64,000 nt of DNA from Notospermus geniculatus (taxonomy: Eukaryota > Nemertea > Pilidiophora > Heteronemertea > Lineidae), in NCBI GenBank assembly GCA_002633025.1, contig NMRB01001027.1:78156-142155 (forward strand), read 5' to 3'. This document shows positions 36,418 to 48,260 of the stretch, piece by piece (position 1 is the stretch's first letter; each line of letters opens with the position of its first letter). Under the pieces are notes generated by a model, which worked only from the letters and a program-made list of their open reading frames with translations, did no database searches and was not told the DNA's origin. The position numbers were made by a program, and so were the translations under genes.

Positions 36418-37240
36418 NNNNNNNNNNNNNNNNNNNNNNNNNNNNNNNNNNNNNNNNNNNNNNNNNNNNNNNNNNNNNNNNNNNNNNNNNNNNNNNNNNN
36501 NNNNNNNNNNNNNNNNNNNNNNNNNNNNNNNNNNNNNNNNNNNNNNNNNNNNNNNNNNNNNNNNNNNNNNNNNNNNNNNNNNNNNNNNNNNNNNNNNNNN
36601 NNNNNNNNNNNNNNNNNNNNNNNNNNNNNNNNNNNNNNNNNNNNNNNNNNNNNNNNNNNNNNNNNNNNNNNNNNNNNNNNNNNNNNNNNNNNNNNNNNNN
36701 NNNNNNNNNNNNNNNNNNNNNNNNNNNNNNNNNNNNNNNNNNNNNNNNNNNNNNNNNNNNNNNNNNNNNNNNNNNNNNNNNNNNNNNNNNNNNNNNNNNN
36801 NNNNNNNNNNNNNNNNNNNNNNNNNNNNNNNNNNNNNNNNNNNNNNNNNNNNNNNNNNNNNNNNNNNNNNNNNNNNNNNNNNNNNNNNNNNNNNNNNNNN
36901 NNNNNNNNNNNNNNNNNNNNNNNNNNNNNNNNNNNNNNNNNNNNNNNNNNNNNNNNNNNNNNNNNNNNNNNNNNNNNNNNNNNNNNNNNNNNNNNNNNNN
37001 NNNNNNNNNNNNNNNNNNNNNNNNNNNNNNNNNNNNNNNNNNNNNNNNNNNNNNNNNNNNNNNNNNNNNNNNNNNNNNNNNNNNNNNNNNNNNNNNNNNN
37101 NNNNNNNNNNNNNNNNNNNNNNNNNNNNNNNNNNNNNNNNNNNNNNNNNNNNNNNNNNNNNNNNNNNNNNNNNNNNNNNNNNNNNNNNNNNNNNNNNNNN
37201 NNNNNNNNNNNNNNNNNNNNNNNNNNNNNNNNNNNNNNNN
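36418..37240. other. Assembly gap (N)
   Basis: 823 undetermined bases. Open frames drawn across it are artefacts. Confidence 0.99.
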
Positions 37241-38235
37241 ACCTTGGTGTATTTCTCCTTTATTTCCTCAAAAACACTCTAGGCGTAGGTTCATGTATTA
37301 TACATCAAAAGAAAAGGAATTATCAGCAGATATTTTCTAAATCATAAAATATTTGTTATGTCTCAGTATGTTCATACACACGAGATTTGAACTTAGAGTC
37401 AGGAAATTTCAGGGGAAAACGTCAAAATTTCCATTTGACCTTGACCTTTTAGAATGGCCTTGACCCGGATCAACTTGACGATGATATAGGATTTTAGCGG
37501 CCGTGGTATTAAATATAAATAGCCACTTGAGCGAACAAAATATCATTGCTAAGGGCTCAGAAATCAGCATTTAACAAAAAATGCGATTTTCACGGTTGGT
37601 TGCCATGGAAACCGCCCATATTCCTATCAAAAGAAAATGCCAAAGTGCCGGCAACAATTTTCTTGTTCAGGAAGTGCTACTCTTTCGATTGAGGTATGTC
37701 GGCAACTTTCTTCACGAAATTCCCACGGGACCCTATTTTTGACAATTTGGAACCCGACTAATACGTTTTTCCTTAAAACGACGAAATATGATACCGGTAT
37801 ACCGATAATATACTTTTTGTCTGTAGAAAAATGTACACTACATGTCACTTTTTCATGACGCGACGTCAACACCTAAAATGACGTCAAGGTCACTTCGCTC
37901 GCAGCGCCGACCTGTTCTCATAAGGGCCTATTTTTTTACCGGACTCTTTTTCCTGGCGATATCCTTCCTTCCTCACCTCTGCGGGACGAACTGGTGATCA
38001 GATATATCAGCTTAGTTCGACATAATGTATCGGTATCGGTATCACCAGGTCCGTGTCAAGATTCAACTTCAATAAACATTTTCAATCGATATGATATTGA
38101 GGTCGAACAGAAAATCGATGGTCACAATTACGACATATCATATTGACATCTTTCGTCAGCTGACAGTTCGTAAGGAAGTATCATAAGTGACAGGTCAAAT
38201 CGCACGCGTCTCTCGAGAAAGGAAAGTGAGGAAAA

Positions 38236-41200
38236 ATGAAGGGTATCCTTCTGGGAGTCCTGCTGGGACTTGCTGTGCAAATCAATGGCCAGATCTATTA
38301 TCAGCCTGAGCAGATTCATCTGTCATATGGGGGTAAGTGTGAACCCTTTGGATTGATTAGCATAGGGTAGTGCATATGGCCTTATCCTGAAGAAATCAGG
38401 TCCTCTTAGCATCGACCCCAAGCTCACAGGCAGTAACCCATCGCACCTCACCTCGACCCCAGCACCCAACATTCACCTTCAGAAATCAGGAATAGAATTC
38501 AGGAAATGCCATCATCAGGCGGGGGGAAACCATGAACAGTGGTCGATGGCAAAGACGCACAGCTTTTGTTTAAGGGCCACTTTAAAGGGCCTGTCACACT
38601 GAAGTAGTTCTCAAAACGCCCTGCCCCGTCCTAAAAAATCGTAAAACGGGCTAGAACGTGTAACCCTTGGCAAAATAATGCTTCGATGTTCTGGAGCACC
38701 CTTCCCGTCCATGAAGTTCGTAAAACGACAGTAAAAAGTTGCCACTACGTCCACTCCGTTCGCACACAGTTTGAGCCCGTTCGGCAACTTTTTCAAAAAC
38801 GTACTGAGAACTAGCTCTGTGTGATTGGGGTATAAGGTACTGTCACACTGCAGAGGTAGTTCTCAAAACGTCATGTGCCGTCCTAAAAAATCGTAAAACA
38901 GGCTAGAACGTGCAACGTTGGCCAAATAATGCCTCGAAGTTCTGCAGCACCCTTCCCGTCCCAAGCCCGTCCATGAAGTTCGTGAAAAGACTGTAAAAAG
39001 TTGCCACTATAATGTTCTTTCCTCAGTGTGTTCACAACTTTAAGAACTTTAAGGCCCGTCGTTTACATGTACTGTACTTACCGTCTGCCAAGTAACTTCC
39101 TTTTGATTTTGATTTCAAAAATGCAATATACCTGTCCAAGAGCCTACAGTTGTCACACTTGCTTTGCACCAAACAACTGTCTTGTCCAAGTTAGTGAATG
39201 CATCGTGCACCGTCGGTTTCCTCCTCCGATTGTAGCGCAATTCCTTTTACAGCCGATCCAACCCAGATGATAGTAACCTGGGTAACCTTCGACAATGCAT
39301 CAGTTGCCATGGTCCAATATGGCCTTCAATCATTTTCGGAGAAAACGTCGGAGGGCATCGTCGAGAAATTTGTCGATGGCGGATCCGAAAAGAGGGTGCT
39401 TTACATGTACAGAGTAAATGCGACGGGCCTACAACCTGGCGAAAAATACAGTAAGTGTCGCTCATTGAAGGAACGTGAACATCATTACATGCTACGTCTA
39501 TGCTACTGGTACAACACGATTTCTTCGTCTCACGTAACTGGCCCTTTTCAAGTATGCAAACGAAGATTAACTTGAACTCACGTTGAGCAACAGCTTCTCA
39601 ATTGTGCATTTTTGCCAGGGCATGATGTGACAATGGAAAAGTTGTGGCTCAACCTGAGTTCAAGGTAATCTTCGTTGGTGCGTACGGCCCTTGTTTTACC
39701 AAAATGTCAGTGAAATAAGACAACTGCGTGGAGACAGAATTTAACACATAGCATAGGCCTATGGAAGGAGGACCAAAATGACGTGACGAATGATGTAACT
39801 GCGTGATGCTTAGTATTTTGGTGAAATATGCGTCATATCTTAGAGTACATGTACCACCTCTTGGAAGAAATACTGAAATACTAAAAAAATGTCCAAAATT
39901 CACTAAAAACAACTGCGTAGAGGCAAAATTGTGAAGTAAGTCGACCAGTACGGAAAGGACCAAAATTGACGAAGAATAGGACCTTCCATGTGTTTGTTTG
40001 TTGGTTAAAGAGAATTAGTCGCAGCAGTCAAAAATGACATTAGTTTCGTGGCATAAAAAAAAGGAGTCGTCCTCCAGAAATTTCGCAAATTTTCGACCCC
40101 AATCGGGGTCTTCTTCAGGCTGGCACTTTCAAGTCGAGCTACCAGAAGTGTGCTCTATTTTTGGGGTATCAGTTTCGTGGCGCATGAAATTCACAATTTC
40201 CAAGCTACAAATTTCGTATTTTTTGCGGATTAATCCTCAGACAAGTCAATAGGTAGATTTGCAGTTGACCATGTGCTTAATGCTATTCGAAGGTAGCAAA
40301 GCCACAGCAGTTGCGCAATGCTCTGTATAATAGATTCAAGATGGCGGCGTTTGATTCTGAATTCAGAAACCTTGACTGACACAAACAGTTCGCTTTTATG
40401 TTTGTGTAGTATGTAAAAAAATGTATCTTTTCGTGATTTCTTAATAGAGTACCGCGTCGGGAGTCCCCTCGGTTGGAGTAGCATTTACACGTTCACCGCC
40501 ATGAAGAGTGGAAACTCTTGGAGCCCCCGTTTTCTCCTCTTCGGAGATATGGGTAACATCAATGCGCAGTCTATGGCAAGATTGCAGACAGAGGCCGAAG
40601 AGGGCAATGCGGACTTCGCCATCCATGTAGGTATGTACAGATACATTACTTTGCTGGAGTGGGTAGTGGTTGTTTGTCATGTATTCACAACCCGTCTGGG
40701 CCTTCATTACGACGGACTTACAATGTACATGTACCTTGCCCAAGTACATGTATTATAAAACACTAACATGTACATACACCAACATTATTCTACATAAATT
40801 TGACTTCAGTCAGAATTTTCACATGAAAAAAAAATTCGCAGCAAATCAGCTTGCCATGAGATGCATACTGATGCTGAAATCGTTGCAACAAAAATTCATG
40901 GAAGTGAGCACGATTATTTTGGGTTGCAATGACTGACCTCGGAATGAACGACCCCCGTACTAACAGCGATATTACGTATGATATGGGAGGTTCGTGGTAG
41001 GTTCGGACCTCGTGACCTTATTTTTAATTAAAAAATATAGACTCATTGAGTGCATACAATGTCCCAATTAAGATTCAGGACGGACGATAGGTTGATAAAT
41101 AGAACGTTGTACGTTGTGACAGTCACGATTTAGAAACATCTTTTTTGTCATATGACTCTTCTCCTTCAGGTGATTTTGCTTATAATATGGACGATGTAAG

Positions 41201-44200
41201 TTGAATTTTATCTTATCGTCGTATGACTCTGAGCTGTCATAGGCAATAAACCCGAATTTGGCATCCATGAAAATGAAGAAAAATAAACTGCGTCGAAGCG
41301 AGGTTGATAAGGTGTATAAAAATGTATATACGGTGTATAATTTTTTTTTTAAATTTTTTTTTAATAATTTTTTTAATTTTTTTAAATTTTTAAATCTTTA
41401 AATTTATTTTTAAATTTTTAAATTGTTAATTTTTTTTTAATTTTTTTTTAAAAATTTTTAAATTTTTTTTCAAAATTTGTACCCACACCCAGCGAGACAT
41501 TGGTGTGGAAGTCAAAAAGAAGCTAAATTCATTTTCTATGTGAAGCTGTGTACTAACCAAAACATTTTAGGAATACTTTGTATACGTGTGCTCGAAAGGG
41601 TTATCCTCGAATAAAGCAATGATTATCTTCATTGTAGGACAACGCGGTGAGAGGCGATGAGTTCATGCGACAAATTCAACCAATCGCAGCCAGTTTGCCC
41701 TACATGACATGCGTTGGCAACCATGAAAATGCTTAGTAAGTATTCACGGGCATGTACATGCGTGGTAACCATTACGTCAAAATACATACATTATAGGCTA
41801 CCGTAGTTTCATCCCTTATGGCGACAGACGATGGTTTTTTGTGCCTCCGATGCCTGGAAAACGCATATTTGGCATCTCATTCTTGAAAATTTTCTGGGAG
41901 CGCCCCCTTCCTTTCTGGAAAAATCCTAGACCCGCCCCAGTTAGTTACTTGCTAAAATGCCCAGTGACCAACAAGGGAGTAGGCCTAAGAAATAAAACTG
42001 AATAATAAGAAGTGGGAAATTTTGCACTTTTGCGCGAATTTTTCAATTTCTCAAATTGGGATACCCGGTAGAATTTTTCCCCATTTTGAGAAATTTTCTT
42101 GAAATGAAATGACATTTTGTCTGATTTTTCGTGCGATATTTCTCGAAATGTGAAAAAAATTTACCCCAATTTGAGAAATTGAAAAATCAGCGCAAAATGC
42201 CAAAATTTCCTACTTCTTATTTTCCACTTTTATTTCTTACTCCCTTAGACCATTGTAAGCTATCAAGGATTTATGAATATCGGCCCTGGTGCATGGTCAT
42301 GGGAAAATAAATCGGATCGTCCTCTTTATCTTTTCAGCAATTTCTCAAACTACAAGTACCGATTCACAATGCCGCCAGCCGGTGGGGACGGTAGGAACCG
42401 GTGGTTCAGTTTCGACGTTGGGCCGATTCATTTCGTCGCATGGGACACTGAAGCATTGTACTACACAAACTATGGCACGCAACAAGTTTATAACCAATAC
42501 AAGTGGCTAGAAGATGATCTCACAGTAGGTATTATTACCTAAGTGAAGTTGGTTCCTAGTTCCTAGTTCCTTATTCAAAATTGCCCCAATAAGGAACTAG
42601 TAAATAGGCAAAGCAGTTCCTAGTTCCTTATTCGATATTGCCCCAATAAGGAACTAGTAAATAGGCAAAGCAGTTCCTAGTTCCTTTAATATTCGATATT
42701 GCCCCAATAAGGAACTAGTAAATAGGCAAAGCAGTTCCTAGTCCCTTATTCGATATTGCCCCAATAAGGAACTAGTAAATTAAGTACATGTATTTCTTAA
42801 AGGAGTTAGACGCCGAAGTTGTAAACACTCACTCACTGGTTCTCTATCCACGGACGCCTGCGGTGCTGCCACCTATTGTCGGTGATATGTACTGACGTGA
42901 ATATCGTAAGTGAGTTGCATCGGACCGGGAACCAGTCTAACGATCACGGGTGCTGCCACCTGCACGAAGGAATAAAACTAGTTTGCCGACCATATTTGTA
43001 AACAAACCAGCTTGTTTACAACTTCGGCGTCTAACTCCTTTAATTACCAAAGTTTTCGTACCATTTCCTGATTCATTTCCTAGTTCCTTATTCGATTTTT
43101 CACACTAAACAACGTTTTTACTGGCATTTATGAGCTACAGATTCAATACCGACCCATTATATACCATTTGTTCTCATTGAGCGTTTAAAGGAGCACGGTA
43201 TGCGATCTCTATTGGGCAATTTGACTGCCGAGGTAGAGGGAGCCACCTAGCGGCAGCAACACGAACAACAAAAATCCATTATAAAATGTACGCAGTAAAT
43301 CGCCGAAACGTAGCTAGTCCCTTGGATTGGAGAGTGGTGCGGTGGCGCCAGCTGTCGAGAAAAAGTAGCAATACCGGGCTCCTTTAAATCCGTTTCACTG
43401 GCAAGGCCAGTAATTTTGTAATATGAAAATTTGCAAAAAAATTTAACTGTACAACTAATTACCTGAACCAACAAATTGGTATTCGTGCAGTGCAGACAAA
43501 TGCTTTTTTATAAATCAGTGTTTATTTTGTTATGTCTCCAGGAAGCCAACAAACATCGCGACGTGAGGCCCTGGATCATCACATTTGGTCATCGTCCCAT
43601 GTACTGCAGTAACAACAAGAATGACAATTTGCAGCATTGCCAAAACCCTGACAATACTGTAAGTATGAGTTATGAGTTGCAGCATTGCCAAAACCCTGAC
43701 AACACTGTAAGTATGAGTTATGAGTTGCAGCATTGCCAAAACCCTGACAATACTGTAAGTATGAGATATGAGTTGCAGCATTGCCAAAACCCTGACAATA
43801 CTGTAAGTATGAGATGAGTTGCGGCATTGCCAAAACCCTGACAACACTGTAAGTATGAGTTATGAGTTGCAGCATTGCCAAAACCCTGACAATACTGTAA
43901 GTATGAGTTATGAGTTGCAGCATTGCCAAAACCTGACAATACTCTAAGTTCATGTAGAGTTATGATGAGTTAAAGATGGGGATTTGGCCAAGTGGTTTAG
44001 GCGTGCTGCCCCTGACGATTGATGCCTTTAAAGCTGAGACATTCGGAACGACCTGAGGCAAACTGCTTATCTGTCCACTGGCGCATTTCACCTCGGACAC
44101 AACAAGTCCAAGGCAGCCATATTGTTTATCAACAAACCCACGTGACCGCCGGCGTCAGGGCCGTGGGACTATTTTTGCCGAATTTTGGCCTGTTAAGATG

Positions 44201-46252
44201 TTCCAAGCATACGTACCGGTATCGCACCCAATCTGCCAATTATTCATCCAATAACGCAACGTTTTTATGTGACCTACATGTACTTAGTTCATGCGTAGGG
44301 TTCTCGAGGTGTGATGAGGCGAACCGCATTTGAACTCTCACAAACGGGCAGCAATCCTTGCGCATTCAAGATGGCTGCCTTGCAATTGTGTCCGAGGGGA
44401 AATGCGGGTCTTCACGGAAATTGCCGAGCAGTTGCCTTCGGAAGTTCCGAATGAAGCTGAGAGTGCAGCATTTCAAAAGGACCAAGTTCTTTAACATCTA
44501 TTCAGCAACCAAAAGCAAGCTGATCTGTTTCCCTCGCTTCATCAGAGTATATGATAATACTATCTAATGCTATCAATCTCCAGGCTAGAATAGGCGACCC
44601 ATCACAAAAGCCACCGTGGCCAAACCTAGAGGATATCTTCTACAAACACGGAGTGGACTTGGAAATCGCCGCCCATGAACACGATTACGAAAGGATGTGG
44701 CCTGTCTACAACATGAGAGTCTGTAATGGTAGCGCGAAGCAGCCGTACACCAACCCAACGGCACCAGTGCACATTGTAACAGGATCGGCGGTGAGTGAGG
44801 GTTTCATGCCTGTAAGGGGAACACATTTTTCAACGTCCCAGTCAAGTAAACGGCGAATGGTTCCATGGTTTTGCGTTCGCAGGATATTAAACTACACTCA
44901 AGACCACTGCTTTCGGGAGACCCCGCCGCATTTTCACATGTTACGCAAGATTGATACAAACTTTTGACTGAAGTTTAAGTACATGTACATGTACCTCTAA
45001 AATTTTGACCTTCGCCCCTTCTAGGGCTGCCAGGAAGACACGGACCCCTTCTTCCCCATACCGTGGCCCTGGAGTGCACTCAGGACTGACGACTACGGCT
45101 ATAATCGAGTGAAGGTCTTCAACTCGACGCACCTCTATTTCGACTACGTCTCGGATGACCAGGTAAGCCACTGCTGTAGACGTGAAAATGTCTGTGTACA
45201 TTTAATTCCGACTGGCAACATTCTTACAAATTCAGAGTTGAACAACATGTTGGACAATATTGTTGTCTAGTTTTGGGCAGGAGAAGAGTTTAATTACCCA
45301 ACAAGTTGTTCAAATGTTGACAATGTTGGGAAAAGAACGGTCGAGTGTATACAGGGTCAAACGATCGTTTTACTCAGGTACGTTGATCAAATTTGGGACG
45401 ATGTTGCCGATGAACAACATGCAACTAGACACAACCCATCGAAAGTGTTGAGGCATTTACATGTAGGCCTACTGTCTTACTTGGAGCATTTTAGTGGAAC
45501 GCTCGCAGTAGGCTGTATCCACAAAGCATCTCGGATTCGGAATTCGGATTTTTTCGAGGTATTGACGAAAATCAATCTTTAAAGAGACACTGTGTTCCTT
45601 CCCTATCCTGCGCTAAACGTACCCACGTTAAGGGAGACCTCTATTGACAATGTTGTTAAACTACCGCTTATCAACCATATAGGGCCGTATGCACCAAACG
45701 AAGATAATCTTCAACTCAGGTTGAGCCACAACTTTTCAATTGTTCAGGTTTGCCAGGGCATGATGTGACAATGGAAAAGTTGTGGCTCAACCTGAGTTCA
45801 AGATTATCTTTGCTTGGTGCATACAGCCCATAGAGTAACTCTGGTTCCTAGGACATCCACGTTTGCGCTGTATTGTAATCAGACATTCTCCAACACTGGG
45901 GCGAAAGGCAAAACCATGGTATTGGAGAATGATGCAATCACCGCCGGTGGCGCCGGCTTTCGACAAAAAGTGGCAATATCGTGGCCCTTTAACTGATATC
46001 CTTCGTCATTTTCAGCACGGAAAGGTCATCGATTCCGTTTGGTACATCAAGGAGAAACACGGTCCAGGTCTCTACACTTGTCATGAAGACATGGACGACA
46101 GGTACGAACAGGAAAAGGTCACGAAATTCAAGACCGTTCTGGACGATTATCACAAAAAGATGAAAGCCAGGGGCCACACAGGAAAACGAGGCAAGGTCCC
46201 ACTCATGAGATTGCTGAAACCGGCGAAGAAAATCGTGTACGAACAACTTTAA
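38236..46252 (+). CDS. Purple acid phosphatase, type B (PAP-B'), ten exons, complete (495 aa)
   Basis: ACP7-like metallophosphatase, expected to hydrolyse phosphomonoesters at acid pH in lysosomes or outside the cell. Exons: 38236-38332, 39253-39450, 40448-40630, 41170-41195, 41638-41735, 42338-42524, 43542-43658, 44584-44790, 45025-45162 and 46016-46252; total 1488 nt, all phases consistent. Signal peptide 1-18; FN3-like N domain about 30-98. All seven metal ligands are visible: D132 (GDMG), D161 and Y164 (GDFAYN), N196 (GNHE), H280 (GHRPMYC), H333 and H335 (AAHEHDYER). The C-terminal region (PFFPIPWPWSA...) ends in a basic tail. Exon 4 is only 26 nt and its first intron splits the Gly codon of the GD motif; type A lacks that intron. 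Exon 7 has a tandem donor array. Downstream lie AATAAA (46394) and a hairpin (46417). Confidence 0.95.
38584..38831 (+). repeat. MITE-3 copy in PAP-B' intron 1
   Basis: AAGGGCCTGTCACACTGAAG at the left and CTCTGTGTGATTGGGGTATA at the right. Confidence 0.7.
38834..39010 (+). repeat. MITE-3 copy, 3' shortened
   Basis: Tandem to the preceding copy; the right terminus after GTTGCCACTA is missing. The order of long and short copies is reversed relative to 22259-22830. Confidence 0.65.
39556..39690. mobile_element. MITE-8 insertion, absent from partner
   Basis: CAAACGAAGATTAACTTGAA at the left and GGTAATCTTCGTTGGTGCG at the right, with TTGTGGCTCAACCTGAGTTC arms. The partner intron (near 23350) lacks it. 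The same family is inserted at 45682-45829. Confidence 0.7.
40006..40420. other. Unique insert in PAP-B' intron 2
   Basis: About 0.4 kb not found in the partner intron, which has a different insert (23700-24061) at nearly the same place. GGGGTCTTCTTCAGGCTGG and GTTTCGTGGC motifs occur twice-like; no family recognised. Confidence 0.45.
41335..41472. repeat. A/T homopolymer-rich expansion
   Basis: Runs of T and A (TTTAAATTTTT-like) of about 135 bases in PAP-B' intron 4; the partner has only about 15 bases here. Confidence 0.8.
42553..42780 (+). repeat. 57-bp palindromic tandem repeat (4 units)
   Basis: Units begin GCAGTTCCTAGTTCCTTATT at 42613, 42670 and 42731, after a first partial unit. Each unit contains TTCCTTATT...AATAAGGAA, so each can fold. 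The third unit has a 4-base insertion. Absent from the partner intron. Confidence 0.85.
42799..43042. repeat. MITE-2 foldback in PAP-B' intron 6
   Basis: AAGGAGTTAGACGCCGAAGT and exact inverse at the right. Not present at this position in the partner; a related copy is at 21121-21376. Confidence 0.8.
43185..43390. repeat. MITE-5 copy (pair of 26267-26470)
   Basis: AAAGGAGCACGGTATGCGAT at the left, AGCAATACCGGGCTCCTTTA at the right. Confidence 0.7.
43631..43950 (+). repeat. 48-bp tandem array with repeated splice donors (7 units)
   Basis: Units at 43631, 43679, 43727, 43775, 43821, 43869 and 43917. GTAAGT follows each of the first six. As in the partner, the first four donors (exon ends 43658, 43706, 43754, 43802) leave the frame open; a 46-base unit then brings a stop at 43815-43817. 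Confidence 0.92.
45579..45995. repeat. MITE-5-like copy interrupted by MITE-8
   Basis: AAAGAGACACTGTGTTCC at the left and GTGGCAATATCGTGGCCCTT at the right. The insertion at 45682-45829 lies inside. Pair at 56903-57170, uninterrupted. Confidence 0.65.
45682..45829. mobile_element. MITE-8 insertion, 148 bp, absent from partner
   Basis: Begins GGGCCGTATGCACCAAACGA and ends with the imperfect inverse GCTTGGTGCATACAGCCC. ATA is duplicated at 45679-45681 and 45830-45832; the partner has a single CATATAGAG near 57000. Confidence 0.85.
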
Positions 46253-46393
46253 GAGACACGTCGGCAATGGTGACATAAATGAATTCGAATGAGCTTGTGT
46301 ACAAAAAGTGGTCTTTAAATTATTTTTACTAATATCTTGCAGTACATTGCATAATATAAAAAAAGATTTGTGATTTTGAGAGGATTGTGATAA

Positions 46394-46399
46394 AATAAA
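46394..46399 (+). terminator. Candidate polyadenylation signal of PAP-B'
   Basis: AATAAA 142 bases after the stop codon, 18 bases before a perfect hairpin. Further AATAAA motifs lie downstream. Confidence 0.45.
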
Positions 46400-46416
46400 A
46401 ACTGCATGTACATGTA

Positions 46417-46453
46417 ATCTTGGAGGAATTATACAGTATAATTCCTCCAAGAT
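46417..46453 (+). other. Perfect 18-bp hairpin in the PAP-B' 3' flank
   Basis: ATCTTGGAGGAATTATAC and its exact inverse around a single A. The second copy (57597-57633) keeps both arms unchanged. It sits where cleavage after the upstream AATAAA would be expected. Confidence 0.75.
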
Positions 46454-46902
46454 GTACAGTAACTAACAATCAATTACTTTGTGTTTTTATGAACACTACG
46501 AAAAATAGAATGTGAGATAGGTCTACAACTTGTCACTGCTCGCCTCACACCCTCCCGATGGCCAACACATACATGTATTTTTTAAAAATTGACCAGGGCT
46601 GATTCCATATTTTTTGTGTTTTGGCATTGTAACACTTCAAGATGTAAAAAATACATGTTTAATAAATTACATGTATGTACAAATCACGCCTGTGTAATTG
46701 CTAAAGGGATACCCATATACCCACATGAGATTGTTGTATATCCCTAGACACATAGGGACAACGTCTTACATTGTTGGTCTTTCGGCAACAATTGAAATTG
46801 CAACATGCACAATCTACAATGTATTTACTTGTATCTACACGAATAAAGAAGATACCTAATAAAAATTTGTCTTAATTTAGTAAAAACTCCTGATGTCGGC
46901 AA

Positions 46903-47058
46903 CGTCTGTTGAACTCCGTCTCGACAGACAAGAAGTACGTACGTACATGTACGTACATGTATTCTCGAGCAGCATGCTGCTCGAGAATTCGTGTACACAA
47001 AAAAACGTACATGTACGTACATGTACTTCTTGTCTGTCGAGACGGAGTTCAACAGACG
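46903..47058. repeat. Large palindrome with nested CTCGAG core
   Basis: Outer arms CGTCTGTTGAACTCCGTCTC... and inverse run into ACGTACATGT repeats around a second perfect palindrome (ATTCTCGAGCAGCATGCTGC). The partner (58080-58166) keeps only the outer arms, so the centre was gained here or lost there. Confidence 0.8.
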
Positions 47059-47190
47059 GTGACATGCCATGTCACCGGTTTCACTTTTTCATTCCAAGCT
47101 GGACCAGCATCCGAAAACGCTATTTATAGGAAGCCTTATGTGGATGTTATAAGTCTGCCCATGGCGGCGCTACTGGAACTGCGGTATTGT

Positions 47191-47826
47191 TAGTCTCGCG
47201 TCACCAGCCTCTCTCTCTTACAGGAGAGAGTCTGGTAGCAAAGGCCAAAACTTTCGTTACCGCCAGGTGGCGAGTGTCCAGCTCAGAGCATCCGAATCTG
47301 ATTGGCCAACGGCTGATTAAACATGGCTGCGCCCATGAAACGCATGATGAACGAATGAGTCTGAGGGAAAATTTACCTTTTTAGCACGGAAGGAACGACT
47401 ATCCATGGTCATCGATTGCTGGAATAAGCCGATTGTACAATAGGACTTACATTTTGTGCTATGGATTAGGTCACTTCCGACCAGGGAGTCGAAGTTCAGC
47501 CAGACGGTAAATCGATCCTGATACAATACAATTCCACTTTAATTTCATCAGCGATCCACCTCAAACGGCCAGGCTCGATCGCTGTCTACATATCACTCGG
47601 TGAAAACCACGATAAAACGTGTTAAAAAGGTAACATTTCCCTCGGACTATTTCGTTCCTTGTTCGTTCATCATGCGTTTCACGGGCGCAGCCATGTTTAA
47701 TCAGCCGTTGGCCAATCAGATTCGGATGCTCTGAGCTGGACACTCGCCACCTGGCGGTAACGAAAGTTTTGGCCTTTGCTACCAGACTCTCTCCTGTAAG
47801 AGAGAGAGGCTGGTGACGCGAGACTA
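47191..47826. mobile_element. 636-bp Mutator-like foldback element
   Basis: Long terminal inverted repeats of about 185 bases (TAGTCTCGCGTCACCAGCCT... and inverse). A 9-base target duplication CGGTATTGT lies at 47182-47190 and 47827-47835. Long inverted termini plus a 9-base duplication are typical of Mutator-like elements; there is no transposase, so it is non-autonomous. The partner has the empty site at 58278-58286. Confidence 0.85.
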
Positions 47827-47836
47827 CGGTATTGTC

Positions 47837-48260
47837 CCAATCTCGTACCCAGAGATTAGTTACGCTCGGCCGAGGTTGATGGTCGCTACACTAATCTCTG
47901 GAGACGGCTAAGCCCTAGCGGTGGCTTCTGGAACCAAAATGCAAGGCAAATGCGTTACACACAGCGCATCCCGCTTCACTCCAAGTTTATACAGTGCACC
48001 AAGTACTGCTGTGGATTTTCCTCAATACATGTAAATACAACAGATCCCTCGAAAAAACCTTTCTAAGGACATTTTTGTGTGTAACATTTTATACTCAAGC
48101 CATCTCAAGTCATTTCAGTGCATTTGTGGTTAAAATTCGGTCTAAAATTGCATGATACCAAAAATCACACCTAAGGCGTGAAATGGCTAGCCGTCCAGAG
48201 ATTAGTGGAGCGACCTACAACCTCGGCCCGAGCGGAACGAATCTCTGGGTACGAGATTGG
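47837..48260. mobile_element. 424-bp foldback element next to the preceding one
   Basis: Termini CCAATCTCGTACCCAGAGAT and inverse; target duplication TATTGTC at 47830-47836 and 48261-48267. The partner has one TATTGTC at 58281-58287. Its target overlaps the duplication of the 636-bp element, so the insertion site was reused. Confidence 0.85.

Larger units (their letters stand above)
34916..38235. other. PAP-A' to PAP-B' intergenic region with gap
   Basis: Includes AATAAA at 35163-35168 (candidate poly(A) signal of PAP-A'), the end of the duplicated block at about 35780, a unique stretch 35781-36417, an unsequenced gap and a unique stretch 37241-37757. I recognise no exon in the unique stretches. 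Confidence 0.45.
37758..44684 (+). repeat. Segmental copy B' (partner 21428-27834)
   Basis: Carries exons 1-8 of PAP-B'. Here the gene continues to its end, unlike in the partner. Confidence 0.9.

Noticed and set aside
36134-37347. 382- and 335-residue open frames
   Set aside because: They run through an N gap; the readable parts (36134-36417) overlap a tRNA-like SINE head and show no protein family.
46893-47193. Open frames on both strands in the 47-kb palindrome
   Set aside because: Palindromic shadows with mirrored peptides; no start context or homologous motif.
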